This document shows, in pieces, positions 1-11,093 of a DNA stretch of 64,000 nucleotides. The position numbers were made by a program, and so were the translations under genes. Source of the DNA: Pollenia angustigena (taxonomy: Eukaryota > Arthropoda > Insecta > Diptera > Polleniidae); contig OV884059.1 in NCBI GenBank assembly GCA_930367215.1, positions 48,206,957 to 48,270,956 of the forward strand, written 5' to 3'. Below the pieces are notes generated by a model, which saw nothing but the letters and a program-made list of their open reading frames with translations, did not search any database and had not been told where the DNA came from. How positions within the stretch are numbered: the stretch's first letter is position 1; every line of letters starts with the position of its first letter.

Positions 1-535
1 ATTATATTATATTATATTATATTATATTATATTATATTATATTATATTATATTATATTATATTATATTATATTATATTATATTATATTATATTATATTAT
101 ATTATATTATATTATATTATATTATATTATATTATATTATATTATATTATATTATATTATATTATATTATATTATATTATATTATATTATATTATATTAT
201 ATTATATTATATTATATTATATTATATTATATTATATTATATTATATTATATTATATTATATTATATTATATTATATTATATTATATTATATTATATTAT
301 ATTATATTATATTATATTATATTATATTATATTATATTATATTATATTATATTATATTATATTATATTATATTATATTATATTATATTATATTATATTAT
401 ATTATATTATATTATATTATATTATATTATATTATATTATATTATATTATATTATATTATATTATATTATATTATATTATATTATATTATATTATATTAT
501 ATTATATTATATTATATTATATTATATTATATTAT
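1..535. repeat. (ATTAT)n pentanucleotide satellite array
   Basis: About 107 uninterrupted head-to-tail copies of ATTAT run from the window edge to roughly 535, with no visible variants. The array continues beyond the window, so its full size is unknown. It ends directly against the coding sequence of the minus-strand LINE (536-4239), not against a poly-A tail or 3' UTR. The lack of variant units suggests recent expansion or gene conversion. Confidence 0.97.
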
Positions 536-3097
536 TTTTAGGCTTTTAAATTTTAGTAGATTTTTAAAGCTCGTGTCATAAAGCTGAAAGGATTACGACG
601 AAATACTATCAGTTCTCCTACGGTTAAATACATATCTAGCTATATTATTATAGGTTACCTCAAGTCTATGAAAATCGGAGGTGTCGCAATTGGCAAATAT
701 TTCACATCCATATAGTAAAACCGGTATTAGATAAGTTTTAGCTAGTAACAATCTTATATTAAATGGAGTGAAAGATTGAATAGCCCATAAGTTCCTAAGC
801 ATTCCGTGCACTTTTCCTGCAATAATACAGATATGGTTTGACCAAGAAAGTTCAGAATTAAACGTAATTCCTAAATTTGGTGACGATGGCACAAAGTCGA
901 TTTTATCATTGTTGATAAATAATGAAGCATTGTTATTAAGTGCTTTCTTATTATTTTTGGATATGAAAATGCATTTAGATTTCGATGGATTTATGCACAA
1001 ACCATTCATGCACGCCCAGTGATGAACTCTATTAAGATCATGGTTTATGAGATTAATACAAGAACTTACACTGTCTATTTTGGTACTTAAGTACAATTGT
1101 ACATCGTCAGCATACATTTGTATTCCACAATGGGTTAATACATCTGGCAGATCATTTATATACAACGAAAACAGAAGGGGACCCAAAACAGAACCCTGTG
1201 GAACCCCTCTGTTAACTTCAAGGCAATTAGACATTAAGCCATTCAAGAAAACGGTTTGCTTCCGATTAAGGAGATACGAAAAAATCAGTTTACTGGCTGT
1301 AGGGGAAAAATTGAAGAACTTTTGGAGCTTAGATAACAGAATCTGATGTTCAACAGTGTCAAAAGCTTTACTATGATCTAGGAGTACAAGAAAAGAGACC
1401 ATGTCATTGTCCAGTTTAGACCTAAGTTCTTCCACCACGTCAATGAGAACAGTAATACAGCTCATTCCCTGTCTAAATCCAGATTGATAATCAGTTAATA
1501 GCTTTTGTTTACTCAGATATTCACAAATTCGACTTTTCATAATATTTTCTCAAGCTTTTGACAGGAATGGAAGTATTGCAATGGGTCTGAAATCATTGTT
1601 ATTCTTGGAAATAGGAATAATTTTGGCTTTTTTCCACGCATCAGGAAAAACTGACTTGGTAAATATTGAATTAAACAAATATGTCAAGAACGGCAGGAGT
1701 TTATGAACAACAAGCTTAAAAAATCTAGGATTTATGCCATCTAGACCCTCAGCATTTGATTTAATGCCAAATACACTTTTCTGAACTTCCGCTTGATCAA
1801 CACATCTGAAGCAAAAACTGTGTTTAAAAGGCACGATGTTTAATTGGGCATACTTGTTTACTGTTTGTCTTTTAACTGGGACATTGACAAATTTGTTGTT
1901 TAATTCGTTAACGTCCACATTTGAGACAGAAGTAGTGTTTCTACTCTTTCCAATACCTATTTCACGAATATTTTTCTACTCTTCTTTGCTTCCTAAGGCC
2001 GATGAAAATTTCAATTCATGATACGTAGACTTCGCAGTAGTTATGCATTTTACGACATCTTTTCTTGCGGATTTAAAGATCTCATATAATTCTGGGGTTT
2101 TAAATTTTTTCCAACGACTGTAAGCTAAGTCCCGAGCATTTATTAAGCGTTTTATGGTTGAACTAAACCACAGGGGCTGTTTAGATTTTACAGTTTTTGT
2201 TTTTACCGGCACAAATTCATTATATAAGTCAATAAGATTATTTTGAAAGAAATCGGTTTGATCATTTACGTCTTCGATGTTATAGATGAGATGCCATCCG
2301 ATACAGTCAATACGCTGGTTTAAAATATTATAATTAATGTTCTTAAAATCCCGGTAACTATAACAAAAATCTTCAGTTTGGGTAAGGGCATCATATATAA
2401 TGAAAATAAGGTCGTGCCTTGAAAAGACTGTAGCAGATACTTGATCATACAACAATATTTTCCTTCTGTTGTTAACGAAAAAAACGTCAAGCAAGCTATT
2501 TGCACCATTTGGATAATGTGTGGGAACAACACTGTTCACTGGCAGAAGCCCAAGTGCTTGCATATCAACAGATAACGAATTGTCATTAAGTAAATTGCTG
2601 TTTAGATCGCCAGCAATAATAACATCATTGTAAAATAATGATAACGATTCAATTTCAGCCATTAGGTTTGTAATATCTATGCTAACATGAGGTCGATGAA
2701 TACAGGCCAGAAGAATTTTTTTCCCGTCCCCCATTATTAATTCCAGAAAAATATATTCAATTTGACTAGAGTAATTGGATTTAAGTTTTACACTAGCGTT
2801 TATATCATACCTGACATATATTGCCACACCTCCAGCATGAGTCAATCTATCAGCTCGAAATAATTTACAGCCTGGCAAGTTGAAAATGGAGTCAATTATT
2901 TCAGAGTCAAACCAAGTTTCAGACACACAGATAACCTCCACAGCAGATGCCATGAAAATGTAGCGAAATTCTTCAATCTTTTTTTTTAAACTTTGTGAGT
3001 TAATATGAGATATTTTAAGTCCGGTTTTCTGTTTGGAAAGAATTCTAACCATGGCAAAAGTATTGTCTCTGGAACCGTATCTTGTATCAGTAATCAT
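536..3097 (-). pseudogene. LINE ORF2: endonuclease plus reverse transcriptase, three stop codons
   Basis: Read 3097 to 536 on the minus strand this is one continuous frame interrupted only by stop codons. The N-terminal part is an apurinic-like endonuclease with HINSQSL, SETWF, GDLNSN and SRHDL motifs. The RT follows, with LLDHSKAFDTV (motif A), GVPQGSVLGPLLF (motif B) and YADDVQLY (motif C); catalytic aspartates are present. In-frame stops sit at 1976-1978 (TAG), 1550-1552 (TGA) and 593-595 (TAA), and the frame stays open across each. After the last stop about 20 further codons still resemble the conserved thumb/C-terminal region before the sequence enters the ATTAT array near 535. It is non-functional through point mutation and truncation rather than frameshift. 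Confidence 0.88.
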
Positions 3098-3298
3098 TTA
3101 TTATAATTTTTAAAGCAACAACCTTTAGAAAGGAATTAAAAGCATTCCAAATGTATATACGTATATAATGATTTACAAAATAGTAATAAAAAAGTATTGA
3201 AGATAACATAAAAACACGGTTTATCAAAGTGTAATAATAAGTTATGTAAAGATTAAATATATTAAAAATTATAAAAAACAGTAATATTTTAAGGGCAA

Positions 3299-4239
3299 TC
3301 AACGCTGTTGGAAAAACTGGTTAAGCGGATCTGGCATCTCTATGGGAAGTGGATTTTCCCCATCATGTTTTTTAACATGCACTATACCACGTACAGTATA
3401 AGCAGCTATCAGTGCATTATCTTTTTTCAATTTAAGGGCTGTTTTTAAAATGTCATAATTATGCGGAGTAAGGTTTTCATTTATATAAAAAGGTTGATCG
3501 CTTTGAAACCCAGCGTGATTTAGACGAAGAGGTGTTTTATATTTACGGCGAAAAGCCGATACCGTCTTAATCAGGTAGTTTTTCTCATATGGCGAATTTA
3601 ATTTCACTACAATTGGGGGATCAGCTACGTTTCGAATGTCTTTAAAATGTTTTACTCGGAAAATTGATTTGGTTACAGGAGTATTAATGCATAAGGATTC
3701 GCAGACAGTTACAAAAATTCGTTCAAGATCTTCACTATCGTTGTATGGAATACCAGTTATACGCAGGTCAGATGCAACCACAGAGTTTTCTTGTTTTAAA
3801 ATTATTTTATTCAAATGTTTAACGTCTGCTTTCAGCTGTGCAATTTCTGTATTTGCAATGTTTATCTGTTTTATTTCTTTTTTTATATCTATAATTTCGT
3901 TCGTCACTGTTTCTAATTTTGAAACGCGCTCATTTATGTCTTTTATATCTTCTTTTAGTTCACAAAATTTATTATTTATCTCATTTAAGAGTCGGTTTTC
4001 AACTTCTTTAACCGAAGAGTTAATTTTATCCGCTAATAATAATAATTTTCACCTTCTCTTAATAGAGTAGTTAACTGCGAGAGTTGATTATTAAAATTTT
4101 CAGTTTGTTTACTTAATTTTTTCTCCAATAATTGAGAGATACGAGTATATAATTCAGGGTCATACAAAAGACTCATATCTTGATTACTTAAATCTGCATC
4201 AATAGCCGATCTCTTATTATTTTGACGCGTTCTTTTCAT
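3299..4239 (-). pseudogene. LINE ORF1: coiled coil plus FP25K-like domain, one frameshift
   Basis: ORF1 starts at ATG 4239 with a basic, polar N-terminus, then a heptad-like coiled-coil region, then a domain with DLRITGIPYNDSEDLE and the INENLTPHN motif. This pattern is typical of insect LINE ORF1 proteins related to the baculovirus FP25K/RNA-binding type. The frame of the first 68 codons ends at 4033 in a TTA/ATT microsatellite. The next frame over is open from about 4036 to 3299 and continues the coiled coil, so a single-base slip in that short repeat explains the break. The protein would bind element RNA in the retrotransposition particle. Family assignment is by motif recognition only. 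Confidence 0.75.
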
Positions 4240-5768
4240 TTTTTTTATAATATTTTTTTTATAATACTTTTTTTTTTTTTTTTTTTTTAATAAAAGAAAT
4301 TGTATGTATACAAGTAAGAAACAGGTTATATTTAAACAAGAGCGAAAATTATTGTATTTTGTGTAAAATTTCAGTTGTTCTTATTAAATTTTTTTGTAGT
4401 TTAAGAGTCAATGTTGATATTAATGTTATAAAGAGAGCAAACACTTGTTTGTTTTGCTTATTATTCTTCTGGTTTTTGTTTTTAAAAAAGTTTGTTTGTT
4501 ATATTGTTGTTTTATATTTTTGTGTGTCTTGTTGTGTTTAGAATTTAGTTTGTTAAAAAATTATCTCAAATAAACTAAAAATTGCAATGTTGTTAAAAAT
4601 TGTAATCATATATATTATTTCTAAAGCCCTTTTTTTTGTCGGTTGCAAATATCTCCCATACCACCGCATCAAATTTAATAAATGATATCTCATTTTAAAG
4701 CTTATTTCTAACACTAATGACGAAAAATAATTAGAAATTGAAAAATTAATATTTTTATTGATAAAAATTACGGTGCGAAATATTCGCACGGGTCATCTAG
4801 TGTTGTTTTATTGTTTTCACAAAGAACTAAGTATACAATTATTATTGTTTATTGTTTTTCAATTGATATTTAATTAGTAAACGTTTATAAACAAAGATAT
4901 TATTTTAGATGATTTTTTTTTTAGACGGAGCTAATTTAAAATACGTCTGAACTCTCCGATGTTAAACTTTGCCAACTTTGCGACACTTTTTTCGAAAATG
5001 ACTTTTTGATGTGGAACTATACTAGAAGTTAAGCGCCACATTTTGGCCTGGGTTTCGCTGCCCTATTATGGATGCAAAGGAAACTAGAGTGAAAATAAAA
5101 TTGTATCAACCGTCAAGTTTTCTCACTGGAATAATGTTGCACCCTGTAATTTGTATTATCCGCCAAAGAAATTATGCTAAGCCACATTTTTAAATGTAGA
5201 TAGCGAAATTGAAGCAACATCTTGTGTATACAGATAGATATTTAAAACAAAAAATCCAAAATATCCAAAACAAGGCTTCTAAAAAAACTAAAAATTTAAC
5301 ATGAATCAAAATATTCCTCAAAAATGCAAAATATGCGCTAAAAACTTAAAAAATGTTGCAAAAAGGGTATTTTAACTAAATTATTCAAAAAATGCTCCAA
5401 ACGGTAAAATATGCAATAATATGCACTAACAAATCGATGCCAAAATTCCTCAAAAGCTCTTAAACGGATAAATATATTGTTTCTGTCTTCATTGGTCGCA
5501 CAAAGAAAAACATGCAATTGCATAAATTTGGTTTCCCTGGTTATCCATGTACAGAATTTTCTATTACAAATTTAATGTTAAAATTGTTATGCATAATCAG
5601 TGGCGGATTTAGGCTTCTGCTTCCGCCCTAGGCACTCTTTAGTATGCCTCCCTTTTGATTATATAGGAGTGATTGTCAAAAAAAAAAAATAATTTAAATA
5701 CTAAAATTATATACATATAGCGTATGAACCCCACCAACATACATATGTTCCAAATTTAAGCGAATGAT
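4240..5768. other. AT-rich spacer, no gene; one hAT-like end
   Basis: I see no convincing coding region here; the short open frames have no recognisable motif. A sequence beginning CAGTGGCGGATTTAGG at 5598 resembles the ends of some hAT elements, but no partner end is present nearby, so it may be a solo or truncated end. The stretch around 5230-5450 is rich in A-tracts and looks like decayed repeat. Confidence 0.5.
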
Positions 5769-7473
5769 GTTTTAAGTAAAGACCTGCACAGATACATCTG
5801 TTTATATCTGTTTCTGTGTTTTTTCTAAAGTGGATGCGTATGGATGAGTGCTCTTGTGTTTCTGATATAAGTTGATCTTGATATGATTTGTAAAAGAGTG
5901 GATGTAAGTTGATACAAAAGCGAAAGAGAGTATCATATCTGCTAATCTGTTTCGCGAAAGCAGATCCTAGTAGATGCTAATGGAATACAATAAGTTACTT
6001 ATTGTACGATACCGTTATTTTCAATTATTTTTCAACGCAAAAGAGCCGACCCTTTGGCTGGCTAAAAAATAATTTTTTACAAAAACAATATATGTACACA
6101 TGGACAGTTATTTTTTTCAATCATGTTTGCGTGATGTGCTTCGAGCACAAAAAAAACAAACAAAATAAACTTTACAAGAACAAAATGTGTTGCTTGTTGG
6201 TTTTTTTGGTAGGCAAACATTTTTGAAATTTTCGGTACCGATATGTATTTTGTTTGTGTAAAAAATTCTTTCATGAAATTGAAAGGTTGCGTTTTCTTCG
6301 TTCAAGTGCCAAGTAGACAAAAATTATTGAAAAATAAAACTCTGAAAGAACTAAACACGTGTACATACTTTGTGTTTGTAAAAAATAAAAACTAGCAGGA
6401 AGCGTTGTGATCAGGCCTACCATATTTACCGATAAATCTGCATTTTGACGATTTTTTTCCTCTAAATTATCAAAGTGCCTTTTTTTTTTGATAAACACTT
6501 ACAGCACGGTAATTTTTGGTTCGTTTTATACAAATTATTAATTTTGGGTAACTTGTTACACAAAGAGACAACTTTTATTAATTTAGCGCTTATACTTAAG
6601 GAAAAAAATGGTTATACATATTTATTTTATATATCCAGTGTTTGTATTGCGTCTAACCCAACAAACACATTTTGAAAAATATACAACTTCATATGAGAAG
6701 CTTAAAGGAAATGTGGTACATATGTTTTACTTGACATAAGAATTGTAACCAGAAAAATAAATAATTTTTTCCAATAGATATTTGTAAACAAAGAATTACC
6801 AAAAATAAATAAATTTTACTTTAATTGGTTATCACAACCAAAAAAAATATATATAACGATAATGGTTAAAGGCTCCCAATTGAAAATAAAGGAATTTTTT
6901 CTCGTAACCTTTACAAAAAATAATAAAAGTAACTATTTTTAGTACCTGAGTTATTTTTGGAATAAAAACAAAAAAGTCCATATAAAACAGCTATTTTTCA
7001 ACGTAAACATAAAAGGTCGAATTTAACTCTTAAAAAAAGAGTTTTATTAAGCCGTCATAAATTAAAATTCATTTCAGGAGTTTGATTTTAACCGACATTT
7101 AATTAAATTCATATTTTGTACTTGGACACCCAAAGCTTGTAGCTGGTCAGATCACTACAATTTGTAAAGCAATGTTATCTAATCAGCTTGCACTGCAATT
7201 AAACTAATTGTCATTATTTTATGACTGCGAAATAAAACTCTCTTTTTAAGAGTTCATCCATACCTACTTTTTTTTCGTTGAAAAATTATCTTTAACTGTG
7301 GAGTTAAGATCGTTTATTCTAGATCACCATAGGTTCTAAATGAGATGAACCTTGGTATAAGACAGTATAGGTCTCCGCTGACTCTAATATGGAGAGTTTT
7401 CAAGCTAAAATTATATGGATCACTCTTATTAACGGTCCCTGCAATTTACCCTTAAGTAAAATCTATTCATATA

Positions 7474-7507
7474 AGTTCGGTTTGTGCTTTGTTGTGATAC
7501 AGACGTG
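7474..7507 (+). promoter_or_regulatory. LINE A internal core promoter: AGTT start and +28 DPE-like motif
   Basis: Counting the first element base (A, 7474) as +1, AGACGTG lies exactly at +28 to +34 (7501-7507). Fly LINEs such as jockey are known to use TATA-less internal promoters with an initiator at +1 and a downstream promoter element at +28 to +33. LINE B1 has the same spacing. The function is inferred; the positions are directly visible. Confidence 0.7.
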
Positions 7508-7985
7508 TATTTTTAGCCCCGCATACGATTTGAACTATTAATTAATCACATTTGATTTTGTAATACATAAATATAAGCAGCGAATGGACGCTTAAGAAAA
7601 AGATAATATATTTTGTTATTTAAATTATTTAACATAATAGTGAACAATTTAAAACGATAAAATTAAATAATATAAAACAGTGAAAATATATATGTATGTA
7701 CGTATGAATGTTCATACATGTGTATACATATTCTGAACAAAAACATTTAAATTTAAATTTCTTGTTTTTTTTTGTTGTTGTAAAATACAAAAAATAATTA
7801 AAATATTAAAGCAAAGCAAAACGGTGAAAAACAAAAACAACTCTTTGCATGAGTACGAACAGTGAAACAACACTTAGACAAAATGAAAGAAACGTTTACG
7901 TTTTAGTTCAGGCAAACAAAAATAATGTAGAAATAAATAAAACAAAACAAAACAATATAAACTATTTAACGGCTAAGCCAATTAT
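7508..7985 (+). other. LINE A 5' UTR
   Basis: About 480 bp of AT-rich untranslated leader between the promoter and the ORF1 region. It contains runs of ATACATGTGTATACAT type and no ORF that resembles a protein. Confidence 0.5.
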
Positions 7986-7989
7986 TTGA

Positions 7990-9362
7990 ACACGTTCCCT
8001 ATCACCCTCGGTGTTTACAAAAACAGTGGATAGTGACTCATTAAAAAAACTACAACTAGGTTTGGTGACAAGTGCTGCCAGGCCAGCAAGTATTGCCGTG
8101 ACGTCAAAAACAAATTTAGTGGGAAATAATACCAACTTAAACACAAATGAAATGGAAAACCCCCTGTAAAAAATTGTCAAAAGCCTACAGTACAAGTTGG
8201 TATGGACAGGTACATAACAGTGCTTAAACGGGGACGCAGCCCTACTTCTGCAGCTGTTGCTTCGGCATCCAAAGTGCCATCTTTTGATAAAATAAATTCC
8301 CAAAATCGCTTTGCAATTCTGGAGGATGAATCCTCTGAAGCCCCAAACGTCATAAAATCGTCCAAGCCTCCCCCAATTTATCTAAGGAAGCATAACTCAA
8401 ATGATCTAATAAAGAGTTTAATTTCGTTGATTGGTGAAAATTCCTTTTATGTTGCCGCAATAAAGCGAGGTAGTATAAATGAAACTAAAATTCAAGTTAA
8501 TCATGAAAATGACTTTCGGAAAGTAATTAGCAAATTTGAGGCACTCAAAAAAAGTTTTTACACATACCTACTCAAGAGCAGTAAAGGTCTCCAGGTGGTG
8601 ATTAAGGGAATTGATTCATGCGTAGACCCAGAGGAAATTAAAACTTTTTTGGAAGAAAAAGGCTTCAAGATAAAACATGTGGTAAATATAAGAAATAGGG
8701 TCAAAATTCCACAACCACTTTTTCGAGTACAATTAGAGCCCGGCGACATTAAGTTAAAAAAAAAACGAAACGCATCCCATTTATAGTGTAAAATATATTC
8801 TATACAGAAAAATCACAATTGAGGAACCGCACAAAAAAAACGGACCTGTTCAGTGCTTAAACTGCCAAGAATTTGGCCATACCAAGTCATACTGCTACTT
8901 ACCCCCTGTCTGCGTAGTATGTGGTGAACTACACGGTACAGTTTCTTGTGATAAGTCTAAAACCGACCCCAACGTAAAAAATGTAGCAACTGTGGCTGTA
9001 ATCACACTGCCAATTATAGAGGATGCCCAGTATATAATATTGTCAAGCAGACGGTTGGACCGAAAACAAATACCCCTCAAATGCAGGTTGCAAATCAGGT
9101 AAACACAAATGCAATTCAAGCCCCCCAGCCTAGTAATAACAGAACCTCTTACGCTAACGTCCTAAAATCAAACCATCAGCCAATGCAAGGTGCCTCGCCA
9201 AGTTATGATGAAACTCCGGTTTCTAATTTAAGCCGTTTAGAAAAAACCATGGAAACATTAGTGCAAACAGTAAATAATTTTACGAACACAATGGGTAATA
9301 TGATGCAGGAAATGCTTAGAATGCAATCGATGTTATTGCAAGCTGTACTTAACAAACCATGA
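7990..9362 (+). pseudogene. LINE A ORF1: PRE_C2HC domain and CCHC zinc knuckles, frameshifted
   Basis: The clearest frame opens at ATG 8202 (MDRYITVLKRGR) and encodes a basic N-terminus, a PPPIYLR motif and the PRE_C2HC-like domain typical of Jockey ORF1. A Lys/Asn/Thr-rich frame upstream (about 7990-8160) resembles the N-terminus of LINE B1 ORF1 and is separated by a one-base slip at a C run (8160-8164), so the true start is probably upstream. The frame breaks at a 10-A run (8756-8765) and at an A run near 8978. Read across frames, knuckles CLNCQEFGHTKSYC and CVVCGELHGTVSC follow, then a third CSNCGCNH-type knuckle and a Gln/Asn-rich tail. The last frame ends at TGA 9360-9362, overlapping the ORF2 ATG. 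Confidence 0.85.
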
Positions 9363-9429
9363 ACTGTTTAAAAATTTGTTTTTGGAACGCAAACGGCATC
9401 CGCCAACATAAAAATGAATTATGGCCATT

Positions 9430-9754
9430 TTATCATTAGGCGATTATCTTTTTTCCTAACGAAAAACTGCACATTAAAGAAATTTGGTTTTCTCAATGTC
9501 TCATTTGCTTCGTTTTAATCGCAAAGCTAACCGGCACTCATCTGCCAATTATTTATTTTCCTTTTATTTGCCGTACAGGTAAATTCAATCAGCTGACTCC
9601 CATCTTTTACATGTATTTTGAGTGGCGTTGCCAGCTGAAAACTTTGTTTTTTGTCGGTATATTGAGAAACCCAAAATCGTTAACGGACAGTTTATCGGTC
9701 CAATAAATTTATGTTGACATTAAGTAACATACAGTTTGTCGATACATTGAGAAA
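9430..9754. mobile_element. 325-bp insertion in LINE A ORF2, 9-bp direct repeat
   Basis: ATGGCCATT occurs at 9421-9429 and again at 9755-9763. Removing the stretch plus one copy restores the endonuclease frame (ELWPLEYFLKN). An 8-9-bp duplication suggests a hAT- or P-like MITE. The extreme ends are poorly matched, but an internal inverted pair built on GGTTTTCTCAATG (left, near 9486) and TATTGAGAAACCC (right, near 9660) is visible. No coding capacity is seen. Confidence 0.7.
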
Positions 9755-11093
9755 ATGGCCATTAGAATACTTTCTTAAAAATAAACAAATTGATGTCATG
9801 ATGATTTCTGAAACTCATTTGACCTCAAGAAATACGTTTAAAATCAATGGTTATATACTATATGATACCAAGGACCCTCGAGATAGAGCTTGTGGAGGTT
9901 CTGCCATCTTAATAAAAACTCGAGTCAAACACTACATTATGTGTGATCACCGTGAAGACTATCTGCAAGCAACGACTATTTGTGTTGAGGAGCTAAATCG
10001 AAACATAGTAATTTCTTCTTTATACTCTCCACCTAGATTTTCCATATCAGAAGGCCAATATTATAAATATTATAAATCATTAGGACCCTGTTTTCTGGCC
10101 GCTGGCGATTATAACGCTAAACATACCTTCTGGGGGTCACGACTTATAACACCAAAAGGTCGTGTTTTGTTTAACACAATCTCTAAAATGGGTTTAAATG
10201 TGGTCGCGAGCGGGCAACCAACATATTGGCCTACTGATCAGCAAAAAATTCCAGATGTTATCGACTTTGGCGTGGTTAAAAACATCCCCACAGAAACGAT
10301 TCATGTTGAAGCTTCCTTAAAATTATCATCCGACCACACACCTACAATTGTTACTATATCGAACCCAAATAGAATTGTATTTCCGTCAGGTTACTTAGCG
10401 ACGCCAGCCACACAAATAAATTGGTTAAAATATAAAAAATTTCTCAGTGCCCATTGCACAGAAAATATTCCGCTTAGTACACCGGAGAATGTGGATCTCT
10501 CTCTTGCTAACTTTGACAGTTATCTTAAACTAGCTGTTCAACACTCCAGCGTTACCCCCAAAAAAATTAAAAATAATAAAATATGTTCTTCAGATGTCGA
10601 GCGGCTCTTGACTGAAAAAAGGAGAGTTCGAAGAGAGTGGCAACTTTACAGATCCCCGCAACTTAAGATTTTATTAAAAGAATGCACCAAAAGGCTAAGA
10701 AAGTTACTACAGAATCAGAAAACGGCTTCTCTAGAAAAATATCTTAAGGAACTTGATGCAACTCCACAATCTGACTACTCATTATGGCGTGCAGCTAGAA
10801 ATCTAAAAAGGCCAGTTATATCTAAGCCACCATTAAGAAACTTGAATGGTTGTTGGGCAAGAAACGATATTGAAAAAGGAAATCTTTTTGTTAGTCATTT
10901 GAAAAACGTATTTACACCAAATATATCTCACAATATTGCGGTCGAGTTACCACCTGTTGATGCTAGAGCAGCTATTCCCCTCAGATTTGAGATACGAGAA
11001 ATCGAAAAGGCTATTTGTGACTTAAACACTAAGAAGGCAACCTGGTATTGATAAAATCAGTAATAAAATGCTTTTGGAGCTACCTCGCATAGC

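Larger units (their letters stand above)
536..4239 (-). mobile_element. CR1/Jockey-superfamily non-LTR retrotransposon, 3'-truncated
   Basis: Two consecutive minus-strand coding regions form a LINE: ORF1 (4239 down to 3299) and an endonuclease-RT ORF2 (3097 down to about 536), separated by about 200 bp of AT-rich spacer. The ORF1 type (coiled coil followed by an FP25K-like domain) and the RT style (SKAFDTV, YADDVQLY) place it apart from the Jockey-type LINEs elsewhere in the window. The clade name is uncertain: CR1, Kiri or Daphne types are all possible. The 3' end is missing because the ATTAT array replaces the last part of ORF2. The 5' limit is not defined; a long poly-A run (minus strand, about 4270-4290) lies just upstream of ORF1. 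No target duplication can be identified. Confidence 0.85.

Noticed and set aside
1..535. Telomeric or CRISPR-like repeat
   Set aside because: It is a simple 5-bp satellite with no spacers. Flies lack short telomeric repeats of this kind.
4359..4789. Small frames upstream of the first LINE
   Set aside because: AT-rich low-complexity translations without motifs.
6002..6675. Several short overlapping frames in hAT-N1
   Set aside because: Frames on both strands overlap each other and are not preserved in copy B; no recognisable domain.
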